A DNA stretch of 64,000 nt, from NCBI RefSeq assembly GCF_002312815.1, contig NZ_NKQJ01000014.1:56778-120777 (forward strand), read 5' to 3'. This document shows positions 41,769 to 50,429 of the stretch, one piece after another. The notes below the pieces were generated by a model, which worked only from the letters and a program-made list of their open reading frames with translations, was not told the DNA's origin and ran no database searches. The position numbers were made by a program, and so were the translations under genes. The DNA comes from Agaribacterium haliotis (GTDB taxonomy: Bacteria > Pseudomonadota > Gammaproteobacteria > Pseudomonadales > Cellvibrionaceae). Numbering within the stretch: the first letter of the stretch is position 1; the number at the start of each line of letters is the position of its first letter.

Positions 41769-43181
41769 TTGAAGTTATCGTGTTTTTTCTTTGTGGTACT
41801 GGCGACGTTAAAACCGCTTATCGCTTTGGCTGGGGACCTAGCGCAGGGCAAAGATCTGCAAAAAGATCAGCAAGTTATCAAAGCCGAAGCTCATATACAG
41901 CGTGAGGCTTCTTTATCCGCTGAGGGCTCTTTACCTGCCGAAGGCTCCTCACTCGCTGAAGGCTCTTTACCCGCTGAGGGCTCTTTACCCGCTGAGGGCT
42001 CCTCACTCGCTGAAGGCTCTAACCTAAGTATCGGGCTTTATATTGTAAACGGTGATCACCGCCGTGCGATTGTTGAGCAGATGAAAAAGTTTCGCAATCA
42101 GTATCCCGAGCTCGATCTAGACCTTAAGCTTTATCACGGTGAACAGTACGGTAAAAAAGTTGATCAATGGCTCAAGCAGGGCGAGGGCCCGGATGTGTTT
42201 TATTGGCACGGTGGCCAGCAGGTAAAGTACTACTCCGATCAAGGTTTACTAAAAGATATAAAAAGCTTTTGGCAAAAACATAATCTTCAAGAATTTTACT
42301 CTTCCGCAGGCCAAAAAGCCGTGAGCTTTGATGGGCAGATTTATGGTGTGCCTATTTCAGAGCAGCTTTGGGGCATGTTTTATCGTATTTCGACGATGCA
42401 AGAAGCTGGTATCGCTGTGCCCAAAAACTGGCCGCAGGTATTACAGGCCTGCGCCCAAGCCAAACAACAGGGCGCAAATTTATTTGCGTTTGGCGGGCAA
42501 ACTGCGTGGATGGCGCATGCCTGGTTTGACTATTTTAATTTAAGAGTTAATGGCCTGGATTATCATCAGCGCCTGCTCGACGGCAATTTAAGTTTTTTAG
42601 ATAAAGGCGTGTTAGCAGCTCTGGAACACTGGAAGCAGTTGTTAGATCACGACTGTTTTAGCGAAAATTTCGATGAGTTTTCAAAAGATACGGCCTTTCC
42701 TTTGTTGTTTCACAGCCGCGCATTTATGATGCTGACGTTTTCGCGCGCGCGCCTGCCGGAAAAACTCGACCAGGATTTTGCTTTTGCGCCGTTCCCTATT
42801 ATTGATGAAAACATACCGCTTTATTCCGTTGCCCCGGTGGAAGTATTTATTGTGCCGGCCTACGCCAAGTGGCGCCCGGAGTTAGAACTGTTGATGAACT
42901 TTTTAGCCTCGGCAGAGTTTCAACAGGGTTTTAACGAAGTGCATAGGCTGACGCCGGCTCATAGGTTGGCGAAAACCTCGTCGGATCAGCTATCTATTAC
43001 TCAAACTTCCTACCTGCGAAGCGCCCCCGGCGGCATTCAGTATTTTGACCGGGATACACGCTTTGATTTTGCCCGCCATACGCCCGCTATTTTTATCGAC
43101 TTTATGCGCGATAGAGATGTTAAACGCTGCGCCCAACGGCTAGAAAAGCTGCGGCTAGAGGTATTTAAAAGTGAGCAATAA
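41769..43181 (+). CDS. Extracellular sugar-type solute-binding protein with AEGS repeats
   Basis: A 470-residue exported binding protein of family 1 (sugar ABC type). The TTG at 41769 has AGGAG about 10 bases upstream and begins directly with a signal peptide (LKLSCFFFVVLATLKPLIALA). Residues about 50-85 are a low-complexity hexapeptide array (LPAEGS/SLAEGS, six copies). The body follows: LSIGLYIVNGDHRRAIVEQMKKF, GEGPDVFYWHGGQQVKYYSDQGLLKDI, AVSFDGQIYGVPISEQLWGMFYR and NFLASAEFQQGFNEVHRLTPAH. No permease or ATPase gene is nearby, so it may feed a distant transporter or a sensor. Ends at a strong terminator. Confidence 0.8.
   Translation: MKLSCFFFVVLATLKPLIALAGDLAQGKDLQKDQQVIKAEAHIQREASLSAEGSLPAEGSSLAEGSLPAEGSLPAEGSSLAEGSNLSIGLYIVNGDHRRAIVEQMKKFRNQYPELDLDLKLYHGEQYGKKVDQWLKQGEGPDVFYWHGGQQVKYYSDQGLLKDIKSFWQKHNLQEFYSSAGQKAVSFDGQIYGVPISEQLWGMFYRISTMQEAGIAVPKNWPQVLQACAQAKQQGANLFAFGGQTAWMAHAWFDYFNLRVNGLDYHQRLLDGNLSFLDKGVLAALEHWKQLLDHDCFSENFDEFSKDTAFPLLFHSRAFMMLTFSRARLPEKLDQDFAFAPFPIIDENIPLYSVAPVEVFIVPAYAKWRPELELLMNFLASAEFQQGFNEVHRLTPAHRLAKTSSDQLSITQTSYLRSAPGGIQYFDRDTRFDFARHTPAIFIDFMRDRDVKRCAQRLEKLRLEVFKSEQ
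41915..42022 (+). repeat. Six tandem 18-base repeats encoding (L/S)-x-AEGS
   Basis: Six near-identical 18-base units built on GCTGAGGGCTC/GCCGAAGGCTC encode the hexapeptide array LPAEGS/SLAEGS between the signal peptide and the binding domain of the solute-binding protein. Two subtypes alternate (LPAEGS and SLAEGS), suggesting a 36-base higher-order unit was duplicated. Confidence 0.85.
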
Positions 43182-43217
43182 AAAAGGCGAGCAGCGCTTA
43201 AGCGATGCTCGCCTTTT
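43182..43217. terminator. Bidirectional terminator between convergent genes
   Basis: Arms AAAAGGCGAGCA (43182-43193) and TGCTCGCCTTTT (43206-43217) pair over 12 bases; the loop GCGCTTAAGCGA can itself pair. It directly follows the solute-binding protein stop and lies 18 bases from the convergent minus-strand gene. Confidence 0.93.
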
Positions 43218-43235
43218 GCTCACTTCTTGCAGTGA

Positions 43236-45935
43236 TTAACCTGAGCGTTTACCGCTTTGGCTAATATTTACCGGGCTTTGTGTTCCTGAACTTGTTCTGG
43301 CATTTGAGCTACCAGTGCTTTGCAGGCTCTGTTCTTCGATGGCCTTGCTGAAGTCTTTTTCCCGCGCGGGTAAAAATGCTTCTTTCAGTGCAGGTGAGAG
43401 AATATAGCGCTGATTGTTGTCGAGCACTTCATCTATCTGTACAAAACCGTCAAGGTTTGAGCTCGATGGCCAGCTTTGGCCCGGGCCTATCGCATCGGAG
43501 TGCGTTAGATTAAAGCGGCCCGGCATATGGCAGCCGCCGCAGGTCATTGCGGTTGCGCGGTTGAGTACTTGCTCAGCCGTGAGTTCGCTATTTTTTGCTT
43601 GCAGTACGGCTTCGATGTCGGCAATAAAACCACTACTGGCCTGCGTCAAATAACGGTTTTCGTTGATAGCGCCCGAGGCGTGGCTCTGGCCGTTATTAAA
43701 TCTGTCTTGTGTAACCGTTAAGAAAAACTCGTCAATGGGCAGTAATAAGCTGTCAATTTCCTGCAAAAAACTACTGCGGAAACTTACCGCAGTGCTGCTG
43801 CGATCACTTTCATTAAACAGGCCACCAAAGGGGTTGCTCTTTACTGTGACTGGAATAACTTTAGGGAAGCTAAGCGGGTTGAGCTTGAACTCGTGTAAGA
43901 CCCAGCCCTGGGGGTTGGGAATGCCGGGTTGGTTGTCGCTGCGGAACTGATTGCTGCGTATCTGCCCTGAGTTACTAACAAAGTTGCCACTGCTAATTAC
44001 CGGGCTAATATTGGCTGAACTTATACCGTTTAAGTAAAAGTCGCGCAGCATATTTGCTCTGGTTTGCGGCATGTCGTCTTCGGGCAGGGAGGCCCAGAAA
44101 TCTACGATTGCCTTACAGCCCTCGGCACTGCCGGGAGTAGGGTTGGCCAGCTGAGCCTCAAAAATCATCAGCGAGCGATCAAAGGCATCGTCGGCAAGGC
44201 CGTGGTTGCCGTTATTGTCGTTGCCGTCACCAAAGGCATAAATAATGCGCGCCTCACCACAGTTTTTAAAATCTTTCCGGTCGCGCAAATCGTAGCGATT
44301 AATTAACGCGATAGGGTGGTAATTATTGATAAAGCTCGATGACTTGCTCGGGTCTGCCTGGCTGCCGTCCGCTTCGCGACACTCGTAGGGGAAGCCGTTA
44401 AAGCTGCCGGTGCAGTTGTGAGCGGCAACACTTAAAAAACGCTCTGGGGGATTTTGTGTATCCCACAGACTTCTAAACAGGCTTTCACCGCTGGTGTTCA
44501 TTTCGCTGCCAAGCTGGTTCAGCACAGTTGAAAGCGGCATTGCCAGTAAATCTAAGGTGGCTTTGTCGTGTACCACCAGTGAATTAAAGACGCTGTTTGA
44601 TTCAACCTCAAGCTTGAAGCTTTGTGAACTACTGACTTCAGTATCGCGAGCGCTAATGGTGATATGTGTTGTACCAATCATATTGTGTGGCGCTTTAAAC
44701 ACCAGACTTTTCTGATCGCCCGAACCTTGAATTTGAATATCGTCCGAGCTTAGCAGGCTTGGATTACTGGAGCTTACACTGATCCCCAAACTTGAGCTTG
44801 ACTGTTGCCCGTCACTGACACTGAAATCGATACTGACAGCTTGCGCTTGTTGTACTTTTTGATCTGTAATTGGGCTTATTTCTGGGGCGGTATTGTCTTC
44901 AATGGTAATTAAAAATGACTCGCTGGCGCTGTGGCGACCGTTGCTGATTTCCATATTTATCAGGCTGCTGCCGGTTTTATTCGGCGGCAAATTAAATAAC
45001 ATTACCTGAGCTACATCCGGTGGCGGGCTATTGCCCGGCTCAAGTAGTTCGCTGTTACTGGAATTAAAGCTAAGTTGTAGTTCGCTAAAATCACCCGGAT
45101 ACGTCACTTCATAAAATACGGGGTAAATTATGCTGCTCGTACCGGTATTGGTTATGCGAAGGTGGTCATTGATGGGCTTGATACTGGGTTTGGCTATGAC
45201 TTCAACAGTAAATGTTTTTGTTGTTGAGTTTTGACCGTCGCTTACAGTGATACTGAGTTCGGCCGTACCCACGGCATTGGGCAGTAAGTCAAATAATGCA
45301 ACGCTGGCGATATGTGGCGGTGGGCTAGATCTCGGTATAAATAAATCGTGGTTGGATGAACTAACGGTTGTGCTCAGTTCATTCAACGCGCTATCCGGGT
45401 CTGTCACGCTGTAGCTAAACGGGGCTGTTTGGCGACTACTGCCTGGCAGATAGTCCATCACCGTATCTTGCAGGCCGCTGATGATCGGCGCTTCAGTGGG
45501 CTCTGGGCCTACACGTACCTTAAAGCTCTGAGTGCTGCTGTCTGTGCCGTCGCTGACGGTAGCGGTAACCGTTACCAGGCCACTGGCATTGGGCATAATG
45601 TCAAATAGCATAACTTGCGCGATATGTGGCGGCGGGCCGCCGCTGGTGCGCAAGATCGAGGTATCGCTCGAGCTGTAGCTAATGCTCAAACCACTGAGCG
45701 GGGTGTCACTGTCGGTGACAGAATAGTCAAATGCGGTGCCGCTGACATAGGTGCCGGTATTAATATCGCGCTGTTGATCGGCAATCGGCGCAAGTACGGG
45801 CGCCGCTGCGTGGCTAAGGCCTGAAAAAAATAAACAAGCGCCGATAATCGCGCGTGTGAAAACTATTAATTTTGATAAACGCGCGGGCCTTGTTGTCGCA
45901 GCTGGCCGCTGTTTTAGTTTCGATAAATAATACAT
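43236..45935 (-). CDS. Secreted multi-repeat Ig-like protein with a c-type heme motif
   Basis: An 899-residue exported protein. A long N-terminus (MYYLSKLKQRPAATTRPARL) precedes the hydrophobic signal LIVFTRAIIGACLFFSGLSHA. Residues about 50-450 hold four cadherin/Ig-like repeats of about 100 residues with the recurring parts DSDTPLSGLSISYSSSDTSIL, SPPPHIAQVMLFD(I/L)-PNASG and VSDGxNSxTxTFxVxV. The C-terminal half (about 455-899) is a different domain with paired Cys (HNCTGSFNGFPYECREADG), a conserved-looking INRYDLRDRKDFKNCGEARIIYAFGDGNDN part and one CGGCHMPGRFNLTH heme-c motif near residue 799. The start at 45935 has AAGGAT 6 bases upstream. No catalytic activity can be named; a surface redox or adhesion role is possible. 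Confidence 0.65.
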   Translation of the reverse strand: MYYLSKLKQRPAATTRPARLSKLIVFTRAIIGACLFFSGLSHAAAPVLAPIADQQRDINTGTYVSGTAFDYSVTDSDTPLSGLSISYSSSDTSILRTSGGPPPHIAQVMLFDIMPNASGLVTVTATVSDGTDSSTQSFKVRVGPEPTEAPIISGLQDTVMDYLPGSSRQTAPFSYSVTDPDSALNELSTTVSSSNHDLFIPRSSPPPHIASVALFDLLPNAVGTAELSITVSDGQNSTTKTFTVEVIAKPSIKPINDHLRITNTGTSSIIYPVFYEVTYPGDFSELQLSFNSSNSELLEPGNSPPPDVAQVMLFNLPPNKTGSSLINMEISNGRHSASESFLITIEDNTAPEISPITDQKVQQAQAVSIDFSVSDGQQSSSSLGISVSSSNPSLLSSDDIQIQGSGDQKSLVFKAPHNMIGTTHITISARDTEVSSSQSFKLEVESNSVFNSLVVHDKATLDLLAMPLSTVLNQLGSEMNTSGESLFRSLWDTQNPPERFLSVAAHNCTGSFNGFPYECREADGSQADPSKSSSFINNYHPIALINRYDLRDRKDFKNCGEARIIYAFGDGNDNNGNHGLADDAFDRSLMIFEAQLANPTPGSAEGCKAIVDFWASLPEDDMPQTRANMLRDFYLNGISSANISPVISSGNFVSNSGQIRSNQFRSDNQPGIPNPQGWVLHEFKLNPLSFPKVIPVTVKSNPFGGLFNESDRSSTAVSFRSSFLQEIDSLLLPIDEFFLTVTQDRFNNGQSHASGAINENRYLTQASSGFIADIEAVLQAKNSELTAEQVLNRATAMTCGGCHMPGRFNLTHSDAIGPGQSWPSSSNLDGFVQIDEVLDNNQRYILSPALKEAFLPAREKDFSKAIEEQSLQSTGSSNARTSSGTQSPVNISQSGKRSG

Positions 45936-46284
45936 CAATTATCCTTATTAACTTATTGATTGGGTGCTCCTGGCGCCGCAGTACTGCGTATAAAACAGGC
46001 CTTAAGCCAGCTAAAAATAAGTGAATAAGAAAATAAACTGAAGCTTATTTATAAGTGTTAACGAAAGCTTAAAGAAGATTGTCGCGCCAAATTATTATTC
46101 TGCGCTTAAGTGCATTAAGGAATGCATTGTGTGTGATTTGCGTGCTTCTTTATTGCTCTGTGTCGTTGCTCTGTGTTATTGCTCAGTACTGTTGTGTTGT
46201 GTTTATTTTTTAATTCATACCGACATAAAAGTGGGGCCTCTGGGGCCTCTGGGGCCCCGCCTGCTTTAGTGAACGGGACACATA
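45936..46284 (-). other. Gene-free stretch before the Ig/heme gene
   Basis: About 350 AT-rich bases. Next to the cellulase stop is a GC-rich triplicate of GGGGCCTCT ending in GGGGCCCC (46233-46258), which can fold into GGGGCC/GGCCCC hairpins and may end the cellulase transcript. Promoter elements for the Ig/heme gene are not clear. Confidence 0.45.
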
Positions 46285-47826
46285 TCAGTCGCAACCGCTA
46301 TTAAAGCGTTGACCTGAACCCTGCCACTCACAAAACCTGTCAATACACAGGTGTAAGTTATTGGCAAATGTTTGGCTGCTGTGATCAAAAATTTTAAACC
46401 AACCTCCGTCGTCCCAAACGGCGGTGGGCTGGCCTTTTAGCGATGCGTATTGAGCATCAAATTTTTGATACCAGTGGCGGATATTGTTGCACTGCATTTT
46501 CTGATACCGCGAGCCCCAGCCTGTACCCCACTCACCGATATAAATCGGCATGCCGTTGCCAACATTATTTGCCCACTCGATCATGGTGTCCATGGGTGAG
46601 TAGATATGGCTGTCATTCCAGTTATCGTTAAAGTCGCCCTGGTGGTTGCCGTGAAAACTCCACGGGTTGTAGTGGTGGAAAGTCGCCATTAGGTATTTAT
46701 CCCGACCTTTGCCAACTTGATCGAGGTGGGGCCAGGTCTCTGCCATTTCGTGTGCGTTAAACCAGCGATTGCCGCCAATAATGATAATGCGCTCGGGGTC
46801 GAGTGCACGAATATTGTTGTAGGCAGCTGCAGACATATTGCGCAGTGCGGCAGCGGGCATTGCTTCGTTAGCCCCGGTTGATTTGTGTGGCTCGTTAAGT
46901 AATTCGTAAATCAGGCGATGTTCGCGATCGAGGTAGAGCTCGGTGATGTTTTGCCAGAGCCTTGCCAGCATTGCGGCATCCTCGTTGTCTTTTAATTGCT
47001 TTTCATGGTGAGCGTTGATAACAACAAAAAGCCCAGGCAGAGATAAGGCGTAATCGATGGTGGCACTGATCTCGTGTAAGTGAGGGTGGGCAAGATTTAT
47101 GTCACCGTTGTTGCTGTCGCTTAATAAACTGGAACCGTGCAGGCTTTCCGTCCAGGTAATGGGTATGCGAACATTTCTGTGGCCGAGCGCGTAATAGGCA
47201 TCAATTTTGGCTTTGGCACTGGCAAATGTTGGTGCATGCTGTTCGCTTTCAAACATCTGCCCTAAGTTAAAACCTTTGCCCATTGCATTGGCCGCTGCCT
47301 GTGCTGTTATAGCTGAGCCAGGTGATGACGGCGAGGGGCTGGGGGAAGGGCTTGGAGAAATACTAGGAGAGACACTTGGTGTCGGGCTAGGCCTGAGCGA
47401 GGGCGATGGGCTCGGCAGCTGTTGTGTTGTGCACCGCTCGCCATTTAACAAAAACTCGGTAATGACGGCGGCGTTGCCCTGGCTATTTAAAATAAAACCG
47501 AAGCTTACTTTGGCGCCGGGGGCAATATACCCATTCCAGCTATCGCCGGGGTTATTTGCGGTTATTTGCTGTTCGCTGTGAGAAAAATTGGCATTCCAGC
47601 CGCTTGCAAAACTTTCTCCTGGGCCCAGCTGCCAGCGCAAGTTATAACCGTCGATGCTACTCACACCGACATTGTGGATGCTCAACTGAATCTGGGCGCC
47701 GCCTTGCCATTGATTATTTATATCGTATTCGACTTTACAGTTGTTTGCTGAAGCTAGAGCGCTTATTAGCGCACATATAAAAAACCAAGCAAGGCGGCTG
47801 AACAGAGTGATACATTTATTTTTCAT
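46285..47826 (-). CDS. CBM2-GH5 cellulase
   Basis: A 513-residue secreted endoglucanase-type enzyme. The start at 47826 has AAGGAAG upstream and begins with a signal peptide (LFSRLAWFFICALISALASA). Residues 28-125 are a CBM2 cellulose-binding domain (NCKVEYDINNQWQGGAQIQLSIHN to TEFLLNGERCTT, with the flanking disulfide cysteines). A (SP)n linker follows. Residues about 175-513 are a GH5 catalytic domain: GKGFNLGQMFE, VRIPITWTES, the acid/base in LIYELLNEPHKS and the nucleophile in YIGEWGTGWGSRYQ, with TFHHYNPWSFH between. Subfamily is not determinable by eye. Substrate probably beta-1,4-glucan. It stands alone. Confidence 0.93.
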   Translation of the reverse strand: MKNKCITLFSRLAWFFICALISALASANNCKVEYDINNQWQGGAQIQLSIHNVGVSSIDGYNLRWQLGPGESFASGWNANFSHSEQQITANNPGDSWNGYIAPGAKVSFGFILNSQGNAAVITEFLLNGERCTTQQLPSPSPSLRPSPTPSVSPSISPSPSPSPSPSSPGSAITAQAAANAMGKGFNLGQMFESEQHAPTFASAKAKIDAYYALGHRNVRIPITWTESLHGSSLLSDSNNGDINLAHPHLHEISATIDYALSLPGLFVVINAHHEKQLKDNEDAAMLARLWQNITELYLDREHRLIYELLNEPHKSTGANEAMPAAALRNMSAAAYNNIRALDPERIIIIGGNRWFNAHEMAETWPHLDQVGKGRDKYLMATFHHYNPWSFHGNHQGDFNDNWNDSHIYSPMDTMIEWANNVGNGMPIYIGEWGTGWGSRYQKMQCNNIRHWYQKFDAQYASLKGQPTAVWDDGGWFKIFDHSSQTFANNLHLCIDRFCEWQGSGQRFNSGCD

Positions 47827-48263
47827 TATTATCTTCCTTGTAAACGTTATTAAGTTATTGTGTTTTTTGCTTCGCCAGCATACTCGCCTGCGTATGCGTT
47901 GTGGCGACGTGAGATCAAATAACAAAAAAATGAGTGCGCAGGAAAACACGCATAGCAAGATTAAGCCCAGTTGAAATAGCTGATACTACAAAAAGACATG
48001 TGTGGTTTAGCGGGCTCGAAAAAACCAGCAGGGGTAATTACAGCAAACAGCAAGGCGCGCCGATTTTTGGGGTTGGGAAATAACAGACAATAGCGCTTAG
48101 AGCGAAATTAGCTATGGCGGGTGACGTTTAACCAGGCTTGTACGTCGTTTTGTTGGGCCTAGATCTACTCATGAAAAAATAAAGATATTTCGGTTTTTTT
48201 TATCATCTGCTTGTAAATACAAGCCGTAAGCGCAGACATCCGCGAACAATGAGGAGCTGCGTG
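47827..48263. other. Gene-free divergent region between cellulase and FAS1 gene
   Basis: A 437-base gap holding the two divergent promoters. The leader before the FAS1 gene has a strong GAGGAG ribosome site (48249-48254). No operator palindrome or small gene with a start site is visible; codons reading upstream from the cellulase start have no ribosome site. Confidence 0.5.
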
Positions 48264-50063
48264 ATGAACTTTCCAATAAAATTAATTGCCCCCGCATTTC
48301 TAAGTGTACTACTCGTCGCCTGTGGCGGTGATGACGATGATGACCCTGCACCCGAGCCGACGCCTGAAGCGATGAGTGTCTTTGACGTCGCCCGTGACGA
48401 CGGCGGTTTTTCAACTTTGGTGACAACACTTGAAGCCACCGGTCTCGATGAGACGCTCGACGATTTAAATTCCACGTTCACTGTTTTTGCTCCGACCGAC
48501 GCGGCCTTTGATGCGCTGGGCCAGGATACCCTTAACGCTTTGCTTGCCGATACCGATACCCTTAGCGATATTTTGCTTTATCACGTTATTTCCGGCACTG
48601 AAGTTGACGCCGCAGCTGCTACGGCCGCCGCCGGTAGCTCTGTGGCAATGGCCAATGGCGACAACGCCGCGATTAGCGCGATGACAGGCATGCTCTACAT
48701 CGACGGCGCACTTATTACGATGACCGATATCGAAGCCGATAACGGTGTTATTCACGTGCTTGATGCAGTGATGAGCCCGCCAAAGTCTATCGTTGATGTT
48801 GCTGTCGAAAACGGAAGTTTCAACACCTTGGTTGCCGCACTGCAAGCGTCCGGCCTGGATCAAACCCTGGCTGATTTAGATACTAACTTTACCGTGTTTG
48901 CACCGACCGACGATGCTTTTGCCGCGTTGCCCGATGGCACACTCGATACTTTGTTAGCCGATGCCGAAGGTGCGCTGACGGACGTACTGTTGTATCACGT
49001 GTTGGTAGACAGTGTTGTGGACTCAAGCGCGGCCATCGCGGCAGCGGGTAGCTCCATTGAAATGGCCAGTGGCGAACAGGCAGCGTTAGTACTCGATGGC
49101 GGCAATTTGTTTATCGCCGGTGCTCAAGTGGTGCTGACCGATGTTATGACAGACAACGGCTTAATTCACGTTATTGATGCTGTGATGTTGCCCCCTGCTG
49201 AAGCAGAGCCCGAAGCCATGAGCATTGTTGACGTCGCCGAAGAAAACGGCAGTTTCACGACGCTGATTGCAGCGCTTGAAGCGACCGGCCTGGATGCTGT
49301 GCTCGACGATGACAGCCGCGACTTCACTGTATTTGCGCCAACCGATGCGGCCTTTGAGCTGCTTGGCAGCAATACCATCAACGCGCTGTTGGCCGACACC
49401 GAAACACTCAGCGATATTTTGCTCTACCACGTTATTGCCGATGCTGAAGTCGACAGTGCCGCTGCCCTGGCCAGTGCTGGTTCTACCGTGACAATGGCCA
49501 ATACTGACGCTTTGGCGCTGTCTTATGTTGACTCTGTGCTCTACGTTAACACGGCGATGGTAACCCTCGTGGATGTAGAAGCTGATAACGGTGTGATTCA
49601 TGTCATCGACGCAGTGTTGATGCCGCCTGCCGCCATGGCCACACCGAGCTTAGATATTGTCGATACCGCTATTGATGCCGGTAGCTTCACAACCTTAGTG
49701 GCTGCGCTGCAAGCGGCTGGGCTCGATGGCATCCTGCGCAATACCGAGCGCGACTTCACCGTCTTTGCGCCAACCGATGCGGCCTTTGCGGCGCTGCCTG
49801 AAGGCACACTTGATGCCTTGCTGGCTGACCCCGGCGGCGATCTAACGACCATTTTACTCAATCATGTAATTGCCGATGCCAGTATCGATAGCATTAGTGC
49901 GATGACTCTGAACGGTCAGCAAGCTGGAACCGCGGCCGAGCAACTGATAGACATCAGCATTGTTGATGGCCAGCTGACGGTTGGTGGAGCGACCGTAACA
50001 GGCGCCGATGTATATACGACAAACGGTGTTATTCATGTCATTGATGCCGTGATTGTCGACTAA
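48264..50063 (+). CDS. Lipoprotein with four fasciclin (FAS1) domains
   Basis: A 599-residue lipoprotein with lipobox LLVACGG (Cys about 21) and an acidic spacer. It carries four FAS1 domains, residues about 35-165, 168-305, 317-447 and 455-595. Each repeats NGSFNTLVAALQASGLDQTL, FTVFAPTDAAFAALP and the conserved HVI/YHV box, then DNGVIHVIDAVMLPP. FAS1 domains mediate adhesion or protein binding; four in tandem on an outer-membrane anchor suggests a surface adhesin. Repeats 1 and 3, and 2 and 4, are more alike, so a two-domain unit was duplicated. Ribosome site GAGGAG. Confidence 0.93.
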   Translation: MNFPIKLIAPAFLSVLLVACGGDDDDDPAPEPTPEAMSVFDVARDDGGFSTLVTTLEATGLDETLDDLNSTFTVFAPTDAAFDALGQDTLNALLADTDTLSDILLYHVISGTEVDAAAATAAAGSSVAMANGDNAAISAMTGMLYIDGALITMTDIEADNGVIHVLDAVMSPPKSIVDVAVENGSFNTLVAALQASGLDQTLADLDTNFTVFAPTDDAFAALPDGTLDTLLADAEGALTDVLLYHVLVDSVVDSSAAIAAAGSSIEMASGEQAALVLDGGNLFIAGAQVVLTDVMTDNGLIHVIDAVMLPPAEAEPEAMSIVDVAEENGSFTTLIAALEATGLDAVLDDDSRDFTVFAPTDAAFELLGSNTINALLADTETLSDILLYHVIADAEVDSAAALASAGSTVTMANTDALALSYVDSVLYVNTAMVTLVDVEADNGVIHVIDAVLMPPAAMATPSLDIVDTAIDAGSFTTLVAALQAAGLDGILRNTERDFTVFAPTDAAFAALPEGTLDALLADPGGDLTTILLNHVIADASIDSISAMTLNGQQAGTAAEQLIDISIVDGQLTVGGATVTGADVYTTNGVIHVIDAVIVD

Positions 50064-50081
50064 CGCCATCTCCCCCACGTT

Positions 50082-50139
50082 GAGAACAAACTGTTCTCGC
50101 ACTTTGCGCGGTTTAGCTTTGGCTTAGCCGCGTTTTTTT
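50082..50139 (+). terminator. Two hairpins after the FAS1 lipoprotein gene
   Basis: First is a perfect palindrome GAGAACA-AAC-TGTTCTC (50082-50098). Then a GCGCGG/CCGCG stem-loop (50107-50132) with one or two mismatches and a run of seven T (50133-50139), a normal intrinsic terminator. Confidence 0.85.
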
Positions 50140-50429
50140 GTTTTTCTTTTTATTTGTTTCTTTATTTGTCGCCACTGCCACTTAAGGCATTGTTGGGCAT
50201 TCTAAAGCGCTAGTTGGCGCCAAATACCGCCGCAAGACAAATTGTTACAAAATGGTGCGTAATCAAGATAGCGGCACAGGTTTCTGGCGTGTTAGCCTTC
50301 GCGCGCAATGTATGCATTGATTTGGTGGCCTTCCCCTCAGCGACACTCAGAGCGCATCTGGCTAGCCCGTTTATACAGCTGCATACCCACTTTCTTTTTT
50401 AAGTTTGCAAGTGAAAGGAGTACTTGTTT
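50140..50429 (+). other. Gene-free leader of the large lipoprotein gene
   Basis: About 290 bases between the FAS1 terminator and the lipoprotein start. It ends with the AAAGGAG ribosome site (50414-50420). Short open frames here lack ribosome sites. Nothing else is recognisable. Confidence 0.45.

Noticed and set aside
46233..46258. Certain terminator after the cellulase gene
   Set aside because: The GGGGCC repeats can fold but lack a proper U-tract; mentioned only as a possibility.
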